From Myxococcota bacterium (GTDB lineage: Bacteria; Myxococcota_A; Bradymonadia; UBA7976; UBA1532): 64,000 nucleotides of DNA. Both the position numbers and the translations under genes were made by a program. Numbering within the stretch: the stretch's first letter is position 1; each line of letters begins with the position of its first letter. The notes below the pieces were generated by a model. The model was not told where the DNA came from, did not search any database, and saw only the letters and a program-made list of their open reading frames with translations. The stretch covers positions 1 through 64,000 of the forward strand of contig CAUJDF010000108.1 of NCBI GenBank assembly GCA_963169045.1, read 5' to 3'. Positions 30,722-40,933 of the stretch are shown piece by piece.

Positions 30722-32065
30722 TCAGAGCCCGGGGGGCGCCTCGACCGTCGGGTCGATCTTGCGGGCCTCGGCGAGCGCCTCGCGGGCGGCCGGCTCGTCG
30801 GCGAGCGCCTTCAGGGTGGCGGCGCGCTCGAGGAAGAAGGCGGCCGTGCGCAGCCCCGAGCGGCGGGTGCCGTCGACGAGGTCGCGCGCAAACCGCTTGT
30901 CGCCGGCGAGGGCCTGGGCGCGGGCGGTGACGAGCTCGGAGATCGAGGTGCGGCGGACCTCCTTCGACATGCGCGACCAACGGCCGATCAGGTCGGGATC
31001 GAGGCGATCGTCGGTCCAGAAGCGGACGGCGTCCGCGAGGTACAGGTAGGGGAAGCGGTCGATGGCGCGGCGCCAGGCGGCGTCGGCGGCGAGGTATGCA
31101 GCGTCGGCGCCGGCGTCACCCTTCTTCTTCAGCAGACGCGCCTTCGCGGTGTGCGCCGTCGGGCTGTCGTGGCGCGCGATCACCTGGTCGTAGAGGCCGA
31201 GCGCGGCGTCGACGTCGCCGAGGATGGCGGCGCAGCGCGCGACATCCTCGAGGATGGTCGGGTCGGCGGGCAGGCGTCGGCGCGCCGCCTCGAAGAACGG
31301 GCGCGCCTCGCCGCACCGGCCGGTCTCCATGCGCAGGCGGCCGCGCGCGTGGTCGATGCGGGCGCGCGGCAGCGGCGAGCTCCCCTCGACGGCGAGGTGC
31401 GCCCGGCGGAGGTGTCCGTCGGCGGTCTCGGTGTCGCCGCTCTCGAAGATGACGCGCGCGACCTCGATCCGCTCGTCCGCGGACATCGGCGTGTGGAGCT
31501 TCGTGCCCTCGAGGTGGTTGAGGCCGTAGGCGTACGCGCCCGAGTGCCAGTAGGAGACGGCGAGCGACCGGCGGAGCGCCGGATCGTCGGGTCGCCGTTG
31601 GCGGCGCGTCTCCTGCTCGGCGGCGAGCGCCGCATAGCGCCCGGTGCGCTGGTGGACGACGTCGCGGCGGCGGAGGACCTCCTCGTCGCCGGGCCGGAAG
31701 ACCAGGCTGTGGTCGAGCAGCGCCTGGGCCGGCACCAGGAGCTCGAGGTCGCCTTCGGCGGACGCCAGATCCAGCAGCACGTCGACCAGCTGGAGGCGGC
31801 TGTCGACGTCCTGAGGGTCGAGCCGGGCCTTGGCCTCGAGCGCGTCCCGGCGGCCGCGCAGCTCGGCGACGAAGGCCTCGACGGGCGTGGTCTCGCCCGC
31901 CCAGGGGCCCTCGGGCCCGGCCACCTCCGGGGGATCGGGCGGGAGAGGCGGCGGGGACGCCTTCGGCGCGGGCGTCGAGGGCGCCGCGCTCTCGCCGTGG
32001 CAGCCGACCACGCCCGCCATCGCCAGCACCACCGTCAATCCCGCGCAGACGCCTCGTGCTCTCAC
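30722..32065 (-). CDS. TPR-repeat lipoprotein
   Basis: VRARGVCAGLTVVLAMAGVVGCHGES lipobox; TPR-like helices; GTG start. Confidence 0.82.
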   Translation of the reverse strand: MRARGVCAGLTVVLAMAGVVGCHGESAAPSTPAPKASPPPLPPDPPEVAGPEGPWAGETTPVEAFVAELRGRRDALEAKARLDPQDVDSRLQLVDVLLDLASAEGDLELLVPAQALLDHSLVFRPGDEEVLRRRDVVHQRTGRYAALAAEQETRRQRRPDDPALRRSLAVSYWHSGAYAYGLNHLEGTKLHTPMSADERIEVARVIFESGDTETADGHLRRAHLAVEGSSPLPRARIDHARGRLRMETGRCGEARPFFEAARRRLPADPTILEDVARCAAILGDVDAALGLYDQVIARHDSPTAHTAKARLLKKKGDAGADAAYLAADAAWRRAIDRFPYLYLADAVRFWTDDRLDPDLIGRWSRMSKEVRRTSISELVTARAQALAGDKRFARDLVDGTRRSGLRTAAFFLERAATLKALADEPAAREALAEARKIDPTVEAPPGL

Positions 32066-32210
32066 GCGCCTCCTCCCTCGCCTGGGGCCGTCTCTCGCCC
32101 GGGGCCGTCGCGCCTCGTCGGCCACCGCTCGCCTGGGGCGGCGTGAGCATAGCCTACCGGCCCGGCGCTGTGATAAGAGCGCCGCGTCGGGGTTCGCGGA
32201 GAGGGGTCCC

Positions 32211-33248
32211 ATGTCCTTCCTGGTGATGGGGTGCGGCGGCATCGGCGGCGTGGTGTCGGCGGGTCTGATCGAGATGGGGCAACGGGTCTTCCCGGTCGCG
32301 CGCAGCCGCGACGTGGTCGACGCGATCGCGGCGCAGGGCTTCCGCCTGCGCGGCGAGGGCGGGCCCCGCACGGTGGCTGGGCGGGCGTATCTCGGCGTCC
32401 CGGCGGCGGAGGGGCCCTTCGACACGGTGCTGCTGGCGACGCAGCCCACCGACGCCGAGGCGGCGATGCGCGAGGCCCTGCCGCACCTGACGCCCGACGC
32501 CCGCGTCGTCTGCTTCCAGAACGGCCTGTGCGAGGAGCGCGTGGGCCGCATCCTCGGCGATCCGGCGCGCGTGATCGGCGGCGTGGTGGTCTGGGGCGCG
32601 TCGATGGTCGAGCCGGGCGTCTTCGACCGCACGTCCGCCGGTGGCTTCGTGCTCGGGCGTTACGACGGCGGCGACGACGCGGCGGTCGACCGCCTGGCGA
32701 CGCTGCTCGAGGTGATCGGGCCGGTGCAGCGCACCGAGAACCTGGCCGGCGCCCGGTGGAGCAAGCTGGCGATCAACTGCGGCATCACCTCGCTCGGCTG
32801 CATCGGCGGCGACCGCCTCGGCGCGCTCGTGCGATTGCGGGTGGTGCGGCGGCTGATGCTCGAGATCATCACCGAGGTCGTGCAGGTTGCGCGTCGGCTC
32901 GACGTCCGGCTCGAGAAGGTGTCGGGCACGCTCGACCTCGACTGGATCGCGCTGACCGAGGCGGAGCGCAGGCAGGCCGGCTCGGTGGCGCTCGCCGGCA
33001 AGCACGCGCTGCTGCTGGCGGTGGGCCTGCGCTACCGGCGCATGCGGTCGTCGATGCTGCGGGCCATCGAGCGTGGCCGGCCGCCGGCCATCGATTTCCT
33101 GAACGGCGAGGTGGTGGAGCGGGCGCGGCGCCTCGAGATCCCGACGCCCGTCAACGACGCGGTCATCGAGCGCGTGCGCGCGATCGCCGCCGGGGACGCG
33201 CGGCCCGGCCGCCCGCTGCTGGCGGATCTGTTCCGCGCCACGCGCTGA
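32211..33248 (+). CDS. panE: Ketopantoate reductase family (PanE/ApbA) protein
   Basis: MSFLVMGCGGIGGVVSAGL; QNGLCEE; WSKLAINCGITSLGCI. Confidence 0.88.
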   Translation: MSFLVMGCGGIGGVVSAGLIEMGQRVFPVARSRDVVDAIAAQGFRLRGEGGPRTVAGRAYLGVPAAEGPFDTVLLATQPTDAEAAMREALPHLTPDARVVCFQNGLCEERVGRILGDPARVIGGVVVWGASMVEPGVFDRTSAGGFVLGRYDGGDDAAVDRLATLLEVIGPVQRTENLAGARWSKLAINCGITSLGCIGGDRLGALVRLRVVRRLMLEIITEVVQVARRLDVRLEKVSGTLDLDWIALTEAERRQAGSVALAGKHALLLAVGLRYRRMRSSMLRAIERGRPPAIDFLNGEVVERARRLEIPTPVNDAVIERVRAIAAGDARPGRPLLADLFRATR

Positions 33249-33292
33249 CTCCGCCTCGTCCGCGTTGCGCGCGGCTGGTAGGCTCTCTTCCG

Positions 33293-34063
33293 ATGCGATT
33301 GTTCTCCTGGAACGTGAACGGCCTGCGGTCCGTGGCCCGCAAGGGATTCCTCGACTGGCTCGACCGGTCCGCGCCGGACGTGCTGTGCCTGCAGGAGACG
33401 CGGGTGCTGCCGGCGCAGCTCGACGACGCGTTGCTGTCGGCCCACGGCTACCACGTGGTGTGGCACGCGGCGCAGAAGCCCGGGTACAGCGGCGTGGCGA
33501 CGTTCTCGCGCCGGCCGCCCGACGCCGTCGGCGCCGGCATGGGCGTCGAGGCGTTCGACCGGGAGGGTCGTGTGGTGGTCACGCACCACGGCGACGTCAC
33601 GCTGGTGAACGCGTACTTCCCGAACGGGCAGCGCGACTGCTCGCGCGTACCGTTCAAGGGCGAATTCTATCGAACGATGTTGACCTTCCTCGAGCGCCTG
33701 CGGTCCGAGGGGCGGCAGGTCGTGGTCTGCGGGGACTTCAACACGGCCCACAGGGCGATCGATCTGAAGAACTGGCGGAGCAACCAGAAGACGACGGGGT
33801 TCCTGCCGGAGGAGCGCGCCCTGTTCGACGAGTACGTGGCCGCCGGGTGGGTCGACGCATTCCGGGCGATGCACCCCGACGTGCCCGACCGCTACACGTG
33901 GTGGTCCAACCGGCCCGGCGTGCGCGAGCGCAACATCGGGTGGCGCATCGACTACCACCTGGTGGCGCCCGAGCTGTGGCCGCGGGTCCGAGCGGCGCGG
34001 ATTCACGACGACGTGCGGGGGTCGGACCACTGCCCGATCGAGCTCGAGCTCGAGGCGCCATGA
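33293..34063 (+). CDS. xthA: Exodeoxyribonuclease III
   Basis: MRLFSWNVNGLRSVARKGFLDWL; CLQETR; CGDFNTAHRAIDL; RIDYHL; GSDHCPI. Confidence 0.95.
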   Translation: MRLFSWNVNGLRSVARKGFLDWLDRSAPDVLCLQETRVLPAQLDDALLSAHGYHVVWHAAQKPGYSGVATFSRRPPDAVGAGMGVEAFDREGRVVVTHHGDVTLVNAYFPNGQRDCSRVPFKGEFYRTMLTFLERLRSEGRQVVVCGDFNTAHRAIDLKNWRSNQKTTGFLPEERALFDEYVAAGWVDAFRAMHPDVPDRYTWWSNRPGVRERNIGWRIDYHLVAPELWPRVRAARIHDDVRGSDHCPIELELEAP

Positions 34064-37000
34064 GGCTGGGACGCCTCCTCGTCGCGCTGGCGCTCGTCGG
34101 TTGCGCCCCCGACGTGACGAACCAGTGCGGCGGGAACGGAGACTGTCCCGCGGCGCGGCCGGTGTGCGGTCCCGGCGGCGTCTGCGTCGCGCCGGCGGCG
34201 GTCGGCGACGGCGGCCTCCCGCGCGACGGCGCGCCCTCGGACGACACGCGGGCCTGCGCGCCGTCGGCCTTCCCCGTCTACGACAGCTGCGACGGGCGCG
34301 ACGACGACTGCGACGGGCGCGTCGACGAGGGCGGCGGGTCGCCGCCGGCGGCCGAGCAGGCGTGCTTCGACGGGCCCGAGGGCGCCGCGGGGCGGGGGCG
34401 GTGCCGGCGCGGCGTCCAGGCGTGCGCCGACGGGGCGTGGGGCGAGTGCGCAGGGCAGGTCCTGCCCGATCTCGAGCAGTGCAACGGCGTCGACGACGAC
34501 TGCGACGGCCCCGTCGACGAGGGCCCCGAGGGACCCGAAACGCTCGTCGAGCGCTGCTACGACGGGCCTCCGGGCACGGTCGACGTGGGCCCGTGCCGCG
34601 CCGGCCGCCGCTTCTGCGCTGGCGGGGCCGTCGGCGGCCCGTGCGAGGCGCAGGTCGTGCCGGCGGTCGAGATCTGCGACGAGATCGACAACGACTGCGA
34701 CGGCGCCGTCGACGAGCAGGTCGAGGGCGGATGCCGGTGCGAGCCGGGCGAGGCGCGCCCCTGCTACTCCGGCGGGCCCGGGACGGCGGGCGAGGGCGAG
34801 TGCGCGGCGGGCGAGCAGCGGTGCGGTCCGCACGGCATGTGGGGCGCCTGCGCGGGTGAGCGCGTGCCGGGCAGCGAGATCTGCAACGGCCAGGACGACG
34901 ACTGCGACGGCGTGATCGATGACGTGCCGGGGCGCGGTGACGCGTGCGCCGCCGGTACGGGCGCGTGTCGGGCGGTCGGGCGGCTCGAGTGCGCGGCCGA
35001 CGGACGCCTGCGTTGCGATGCGGAGGCGGGCCGTCCGCGAGCCGAGACGTGCGATGGCGTCGACGACGACTGCGACGGCCGCGCCGACGAGGCCGAGGGC
35101 GGCGGTCCGCTGCGCGAGGCCTGCTTCTCGGGCGCGCCGCCGGCGCGGGCGGGCGTGGGGCTGTGCCGCGCCGGCGCGCGCACATGCGACGCAGGGCGCT
35201 GGGGCCCGTGCGCGGGCGAGGTCGCGCCCGCCGCCGAGATCTGTGACGGCCGCGACAACGACTGCGACGGGGCGGTCGACGACGTCGACGGGGGCTGCCG
35301 CTGCATGGTCGGCGACGAGCGCGAATGCTGGTCGGGCCCCGATGGCGCCGCCGGCGTGGGTCCGTGTCGGGCGGGGCGGCAGCGCTGCGGCGCCGCCGGC
35401 TGGGGGCCGTGCGAGGGCGAGGCGCTGCCGGGTCCCGAGATCTGCAACGGGATCGACGACGACTGCGACGGCCGCCGGGACGACGACGTCCCGGGCACGG
35501 GGCTCGCCTGCGAGGCGGGCGTGGGCGCGTGTGCGGCGCCCGGCGTCACCCGGTGCGCGGGGGGAGACGTCGTCTGCGGCGCGACGGCGGGCCCGGAGGG
35601 TGACGAGCGCTGCAACGGCGTCGACGACGATTGCGACGGCGCGATCGACGAGGACGACCCGGAGGGCGGCGTCCAGTGCGTGGCGGCGGCCGAGGGTCGT
35701 TGCCGCGCCGGCGCGAGCCGGTGCACGCCGCAGGGCCTGGTCTGCGTCTCCCTCCGCTCCGCCGTCGCGGAGACGTGCAACGGCGAGGACGACGACTGCG
35801 ACGGGGCGACCGACGAGGGCGCGCTGCCGCAGGTCGGCGACGGGTGCGCCACGGGCATGGGCGGCGTCTGCGAGCCGGGCACACGGGTGTGTGTGATGGG
35901 TGGTCTGCCGTGCCGGCCGAACCGCCACGCCGTGGCCGAGGCATGCAACGGCGCCGACGACGACTGCGACGGAACGACCGACGAGGACGAGGCCCAGCGG
36001 GCCTGCGCCGCGCCGCACGCGAACGGCGCGTGCGAGGACGCCCGGTGCAGCCTGCGCTGTGACGCGGGCTGGTCCGACCTGAACGAGGTGGCGGCCGACG
36101 GCTGCGAGCGTGGCTGCGCGCCGCCGGGCGCCGGGCAGGTCGTCGCGGTCACGGGCGAGATGGGGGACGTCGTCCAGCCGGCGCTCGCCCTCGGCGCACG
36201 TCAGGCCGGCATCGCCTGGGAGACCGCGCCCGGCGCGGGACCGCTCGGCATCGCCGGGCCGGGCGGCAACACGAACGTGGCGTTCCGCGAGGGCGCCGGC
36301 GAGCCGATCGTGCTGCCGCCGCCCCGGGGCGCCAGTTGGTCCGCGCCCGCGGTGGCGGCGTTCGGCGACGGCTTCGCGGTGGCGGTCCGGCGGGGCCCCG
36401 CGGGGGGCGCCGCGGACGGCATCTCGTTGTTCGTCGTGGTGGGCGGCAGCGTCCTCCGGCAACACCACGCGGTCGCCGCGGGCGCCGGCGCGCCCGCCCT
36501 GGCCGTCGCCGCGCTGGACGGGCAGCCGGCGCTCGTCGCGGTGTTCGCGGCCGAGGGCGAGCGGGCCGAGGGGCGCGGGCTGCGCGCGGTGGTCGTCGTC
36601 TGGGGCGCCGACGGCGAGGCGCGCGCCCGCGAGTTCTGGCTCGGGGACGCGCGCGACGCCATGGCGCCCTCGCACCTGCGGCCCGCCGTCGTCGCCCTGG
36701 GACCGGACCACCTGGTGGCGCTCGCGCCGGTGGGGGCGGCCGTGTTCGGGGTGCGGGCGGTGCCGTTCGGGCCGGCCGGCAACCTCGGCGCGCCGCTGAT
36801 GACGGCGCTCGGCGTGGCCGTCCCCTCGAGCGCGGTCACCGCGGCGGTGGGCCATGACCGCGTCGCCGCGGCGTGGACGACCGCCAACGGCGCGACGCTC
36901 CACCGCGTCAGCCTCGACCTCGCCGATCGCTTCGCGCCGGTCCTCGTCGACGAGACGACCGTGAACGGCGGCGTCGGCGACTTTGCGCTCCCGTCGCTGG

Positions 37001-37248
37001 TCCAGGCCGGTCAGGGCTTCGCGCTGTTCCTTCGGGCAAGTCTGCGGGGCGAGCCCCGCCTGGTCGTCGTGCCGGTGGCGGCCGACGGCGTCGCCGCGGC
37101 GCCCGCGGCGAACGTCTCCGAGGGCGACGCTCTGGCGGTGGGCGCGCGGGCGGCGGCGCGCGACGGGCAGGTGCGTCTGCTGATCGGCCGCGTGAACGCG
37201 GTCACGCGCGCCATCGATCTTTCGCTGCAGCCGATCGCCTGCGAGTAG
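34060..37248 (+). CDS. Lipoprotein with ten MopE-type CNGxDDDCDGxxDE repeats and beta-propeller-like C-terminus
   Basis: MRLGRLLVALALVGCAPD lipobox; repeats such as CNGVDDDCDGPVDEG; 4-bp overlap with xthA. Confidence 0.92.
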   Translation: MRLGRLLVALALVGCAPDVTNQCGGNGDCPAARPVCGPGGVCVAPAAVGDGGLPRDGAPSDDTRACAPSAFPVYDSCDGRDDDCDGRVDEGGGSPPAAEQACFDGPEGAAGRGRCRRGVQACADGAWGECAGQVLPDLEQCNGVDDDCDGPVDEGPEGPETLVERCYDGPPGTVDVGPCRAGRRFCAGGAVGGPCEAQVVPAVEICDEIDNDCDGAVDEQVEGGCRCEPGEARPCYSGGPGTAGEGECAAGEQRCGPHGMWGACAGERVPGSEICNGQDDDCDGVIDDVPGRGDACAAGTGACRAVGRLECAADGRLRCDAEAGRPRAETCDGVDDDCDGRADEAEGGGPLREACFSGAPPARAGVGLCRAGARTCDAGRWGPCAGEVAPAAEICDGRDNDCDGAVDDVDGGCRCMVGDERECWSGPDGAAGVGPCRAGRQRCGAAGWGPCEGEALPGPEICNGIDDDCDGRRDDDVPGTGLACEAGVGACAAPGVTRCAGGDVVCGATAGPEGDERCNGVDDDCDGAIDEDDPEGGVQCVAAAEGRCRAGASRCTPQGLVCVSLRSAVAETCNGEDDDCDGATDEGALPQVGDGCATGMGGVCEPGTRVCVMGGLPCRPNRHAVAEACNGADDDCDGTTDEDEAQRACAAPHANGACEDARCSLRCDAGWSDLNEVAADGCERGCAPPGAGQVVAVTGEMGDVVQPALALGARQAGIAWETAPGAGPLGIAGPGGNTNVAFREGAGEPIVLPPPRGASWSAPAVAAFGDGFAVAVRRGPAGGAADGISLFVVVGGSVLRQHHAVAAGAGAPALAVAALDGQPALVAVFAAEGERAEGRGLRAVVVVWGADGEARAREFWLGDARDAMAPSHLRPAVVALGPDHLVALAPVGAAVFGVRAVPFGPAGNLGAPLMTALGVAVPSSAVTAAVGHDRVAAAWTTANGATLHRVSLDLADRFAPVLVDETTVNGGVGDFALPSLVQAGQGFALFLRASLRGEPRLVVVPVAADGVAAAPAANVSEGDALAVGARAAARDGQVRLLIGRVNAVTRAIDLSLQPIACE

Positions 37249-37251
37249 CGG

Positions 37252-37476
37252 TCAGTTCTCGGGCCAGACGCGCTGACCCGTGGTCGGGTCGATCAACACG
37301 ATCGCGTCGACGGGGCAGCCCTGGGCCGCCGCGAGCACCGAGGCGGCGTCGTCGCCCGCCGGGTCGATGACGATGGCGATGTCGCCGTCGTCGAGGTCGA
37401 ATGTGTTCGGGGCTTCGGCGACACAAGTCCCCGCGCCGATGCACACGTCGCGCAAGACCTTGATCTGATAGCTCAT
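37252..37476 (-). CDS. Small ferredoxin, likely [3Fe-4S] type
   Basis: [28 protein letters not shown]...GCPVDAIVL; CxxxxxC with middle Cys replaced. Confidence 0.9.
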   Translation of the reverse strand: MSYQIKVLRDVCIGAGTCVAEAPNTFDLDDGDIAIVIDPAGDDAASVLAAAQGCPVDAIVLIDPTTGQRVWPEN

Positions 37477-37544
37477 TCTCTCCACTCCGCGCTTGGCCTG
37501 GCGTCGAGCATGAGAGAGGGCGGGCCCCGAAGGCAAGAGGGCCG

Positions 37545-38021
37545 TCAGCCGGCGTCGGTCGCGGCGGCGTCCGGAGGTGTGGCGTCGGGCGCGGCCATGT
37601 CGGGCGCGGCCATGTCGGGCGCGGCGGCGTCCGGAGGCGCGGCGTCGGGCGCGGCGGCGTCCGGAAGCGCGGCGTCGGTCGCGGCGGCGTCCGGAGGCGT
37701 GGCGTCGGGCGCGGCCATGTCGGGCGGCGACATGTCGGGCGGCGACATGTCGGCGGGCGGGGGCGCCGCGTCGACAGCGGCGTCGAGATCGGGGCTGCCG
37801 GCGTCGGGCGGCACGGCGACGCAGCGCTGGAAGCGACACGACAGGCCGTCGGCGCACTCGTCGTCGCGGAAGCACTCCACGAGGCAGGAGCCGTCCCGGC
37901 AGACGCGCCCGTCGTCGCACTCGGCGTCGTCGTCGCAGGGGCTCGTGAACGCGCCCCCCGTGCTGCACGCCGTGAGCGCAGCGGACAGGATCAGCAGCAG
38001 GAACGGACCGTGCCGACGCAC
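37545..38021 (-). CDS. Lipoprotein with Cys-rich head and PDAA/PDMA repeat tail
   Basis: [77 protein letters not shown] start. Confidence 0.8.
   Translation of the reverse strand: MRRHGPFLLLILSAALTACSTGGAFTSPCDDDAECDDGRVCRDGSCLVECFRDDECADGLSCRFQRCVAVPPDAGSPDLDAAVDAAPPPADMSPPDMSPPDMAAPDATPPDAAATDAALPDAAAPDAAPPDAAAPDMAAPDMAAPDATPPDAAATDAG
37551..37760. repeat. In-frame repeat with about 120-bp higher-order period
   Basis: ggcgtcggtcgcggcggcgtccggagg at 37551 and again at 37671, plus shorter cggcgacatgtcgggcggcgacatgtcgg units. Confidence 0.85.
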
Positions 38022-38150
38022 GCAGGCCTCCGCGATGGAACGCGCACACCTACCGCAACGCGGTCCGCGCTGTCCAGAGGGCCCCTTGCGCCCTCGGACG
38101 CGCGGGCGCAGAATCCCGACCCCTCGACCCCGCAGAGACAGGAGCCCGTC

Positions 38151-39671
38151 GTGACCGTCCGCACCCGCATCGCGCCTTCGCCCACGGGCGATCCGCACGT
38201 CGGCACCGCCTACGTCGCGCTGTTCAACTACTGCTTCGCGAAGAAGAACGGCGGACAGTTCCTGCTGCGCATCGAAGACACCGACCAGACCCGCAGCACG
38301 CGCGAGTCCGAGGCCGCCATCCTGCGCTCGCTGCGCTGGCTCGGCCTGAGCTGGGACGAGGGCCCCGACGTGGGCGGGCCGCACGCCTCCTATCGCCAGA
38401 GCGAGCGCACGGCCATCTACAAGGAGCACTGCGAGCGGCTGATCGAGGCCGGTCACGCCTTCCGCTGCTTCTGCACGGCCGAGCGCCTCGCCGAGCTGCG
38501 CAAGGTGCAGCTCGCGAACAGCCCGATCACCGGCTACGACGGCCTGTGCCGCGGCCTTTCGCCGGCCGAGGCGCAGAAGAAGATCGACGCGGGTCAGCCG
38601 TTCGTCGTGCGCATGAACGTCCCGCGCGAGGGGGTGTGCGTCATCCCCGACCTGCTGCGCGGGCCGATCGAGATCGACTGGCGCAACGTCGACATGCAGG
38701 TGCTCCTGAAGTCCGACGGCATGCCGACGTACCACCTGGCGAACGTCGTCGACGACCACCTGATGCGCATCACCCACGTGCTGCGCGGCGAGGAGTGGAT
38801 CAGCTCGGCGCCCAAGCACCTGCTGCTCTATCGCTACTTCGGCTGGGAGGCGCCGCAGCTCTGCCACCTGCCGCTCCTGCGCAACCCCGACAAGAGCAAG
38901 CTCAGCAAGCGCAAGAACCCCACCAGCATCTTGTACTACGAGCGCATGGGGTTCCTGCCCGAGGCCCTGCTGAACTATCTCGGCCGCATGGCGTGGTCCA
39001 TGCCCGACAATGCGGAGAAGTTCACGCTGGACCAGATGATCGAGCACTTCGACCTGCAGCGCATCTCGCTGGGAGGGCCCGTGTTCGACGTGGAGAAGCT
39101 GAGCTGGCTGAACGGGCGGTGGATCCGTGAGGACCTTACGCCGGACCAGTTCGCCGACCGCGTGGCGCAATGGGCGCTGAATCGCGAGTTCCTGATGCCG
39201 GTCGTGCCGCTCGTGCAGGGGCGCATCGAGCGTCTGAGCGATCTCGGACCGCTGACGGGCCACTTCTTCGCGGGCGTGCCGAACCCGCCGCCGCCGGCGG
39301 ACTTCGACGGCAAGAAGCTGGCCGGCGACGACGTGCGCAAGGTGCTGATGTGGGGCCTGTGGCACGCCGACGCGCTGAAGGCGTGGAAGGCGGACCTCCT
39401 GAGCGAGGCGCTGCGCACCTCCGCCGACAAGCTCGGCTACAAGCTGCGCGACTTCCTGCGGCCGTTCTTCATGGCGATCGCCGGCACGCCGGTGGCGACG
39501 CCGCTCTTCGAGACGATGGAGATCCTCGGCCGCGACATCTCCCGCGCGCGCCTGCGCAAGGCGCTCGAGTCGCTCGGCGGCGTCTCGCAGAAGCAGGAGA
39601 AGGAGTGGCGCCCGGAATTCGAGGCGGCCTTCCGGGCGAGCGCCGCCGAGGCGCTCGAGATCACGGAGTAG
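38151..39671 (+). CDS. gltX: Glutamyl-tRNA synthetase
   Basis: [49 protein letters not shown] start. Confidence 0.96.
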   Translation: MTVRTRIAPSPTGDPHVGTAYVALFNYCFAKKNGGQFLLRIEDTDQTRSTRESEAAILRSLRWLGLSWDEGPDVGGPHASYRQSERTAIYKEHCERLIEAGHAFRCFCTAERLAELRKVQLANSPITGYDGLCRGLSPAEAQKKIDAGQPFVVRMNVPREGVCVIPDLLRGPIEIDWRNVDMQVLLKSDGMPTYHLANVVDDHLMRITHVLRGEEWISSAPKHLLLYRYFGWEAPQLCHLPLLRNPDKSKLSKRKNPTSILYYERMGFLPEALLNYLGRMAWSMPDNAEKFTLDQMIEHFDLQRISLGGPVFDVEKLSWLNGRWIREDLTPDQFADRVAQWALNREFLMPVVPLVQGRIERLSDLGPLTGHFFAGVPNPPPPADFDGKKLAGDDVRKVLMWGLWHADALKAWKADLLSEALRTSADKLGYKLRDFLRPFFMAIAGTPVATPLFETMEILGRDISRARLRKALESLGGVSQKQEKEWRPEFEAAFRASAAEALEITE

Positions 39672-40881
39672 TCCAGCCGATCTCGCTGGCGGTCACCGCA
39701 CCCACGCGAATCTCCTCGAGTTTCCACGGGGCCCGGCCCTCGCCGGGCGCCAGCGGGATCTCGCCGGCCATGAGCTCCGCGAAGCGCTGGGGGAGCGGTG
39801 GCTGGCGGTCCGGCTCGGCGAGGCCCTCGGGCGCGCGGGCGTGGCCGTCGCCGTCGTACTTGTCGCTGGCGCCGAGCAGGTGCAGCAGCTCGTGGGCGGC
39901 GGCGATGAGCACGCCGTCGACGGTGTCGGGTCCGAGCGCGGCCTGGACGATGCCCACCTCGCCGCCCGCCTCGGCCTGGCCCTCGACGAACCGGTGGGCG
40001 GCCTCACCGGGCCGCAGCACCAGATAGAGACGGCCGTCGAACTCGCCGGCGTCGAGGCCGGCCCGCCCGTTCACGTCGCGCAGGTACCACCACAGGTCCC
40101 AGGCGTGGCGGGCGCGTGCGGGCAGGTCGGCGCCGTGGCCGACGAGCGGCGGCGGCGCCGCGATCTCGATGGGGCCGAACGCAGTGAAGCCGAAGGGCAG
40201 GTCGATGCCGTCCGGCCGGTGGCGCGCGAACTCGTCGTTCAGCGTCGCCGACAGGGCCGGCAGGCGCGAAGACAGCGCCCGGACGTCGCCCTCGGGCAGC
40301 GGGCCGTCGGCGAGCAGCACCACCGCGACGTTCAGGGGCCGCGCCCAAGCGGTGCGCTCTGCGCGGCGGCGGTGCGTGTTCCAGCCCCACAGCCCGACGA
40401 CCAGGAGCGCCGCCAGGAGCACCGCCACGCGCACGCGGCGGAACGTGCGCTTGCGGCCGACGCGGGCGCGACACCGGGCGCAGCGGGCCTCGCCGCCGGA
40501 CCGCGCGCGGCAGACGAGGCAGATCCAGGCGGAGCAGGTCGCGCAGGCGCCGTCGTTCAGCAGCGACGGGTGGGCGTCGCAGGGGTGGGTGCCGGCGTGC
40601 GGGTGCCGGCGGACGCGGGCGGCGGCGCCCTCCCGCTCGAGGCCGGCGGCGACGCGGTGGGCGTCGTGCTCGACGAAGGCGCGGGGGAGCAGGACCGGCG
40701 TCGACTCGAGCAGGACGCGGACGTCGTGCAGCGGCACCTCGAGCGCCCGCGCCGCCCGCGCCGCGACGGCGTGGGACTCGCGCGAGCCGTCGGCGGGCAC
40801 GCGACCCAGGAACACGCCCCACTCCGCCCGCGGGGTGGCGGGCTGCGGCGTACCGGACTCCTCGTCGGGCGCGTTTCGCAT
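39661..40881 (-). CDS. Membrane protein: L7/L12-like N-terminal module, zinc-finger (B-box-like) cluster, TM helix, HExxHxxG metalloprotease-like domain
   Basis: [103 protein letters not shown]. Confidence 0.8.
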   Translation of the reverse strand: MRNAPDEESGTPQPATPRAEWGVFLGRVPADGSRESHAVAARAARALEVPLHDVRVLLESTPVLLPRAFVEHDAHRVAAGLEREGAAARVRRHPHAGTHPCDAHPSLLNDGACATCSAWICLVCRARSGGEARCARCRARVGRKRTFRRVRVAVLLAALLVVGLWGWNTHRRRAERTAWARPLNVAVVLLADGPLPEGDVRALSSRLPALSATLNDEFARHRPDGIDLPFGFTAFGPIEIAAPPPLVGHGADLPARARHAWDLWWYLRDVNGRAGLDAGEFDGRLYLVLRPGEAAHRFVEGQAEAGGEVGIVQAALGPDTVDGVLIAAAHELLHLLGASDKYDGDGHARAPEGLAEPDRQPPLPQRFAELMAGEIPLAPGEGRAPWKLEEIRVGAVTASEIGWTTP

Positions 40882-40933
40882 GGCTGTGATTTTCCATGCT
40901 AACCACACTCGCGCCCGTGGGCCAGCCGAGTTG

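Noticed and set aside
34003-36903. Minus-strand ORF (966 aa) opposite the MopE-repeat gene
   Set aside because: Low-complexity antisense translation of repeats; the plus strand has clear motifs and a lipobox.
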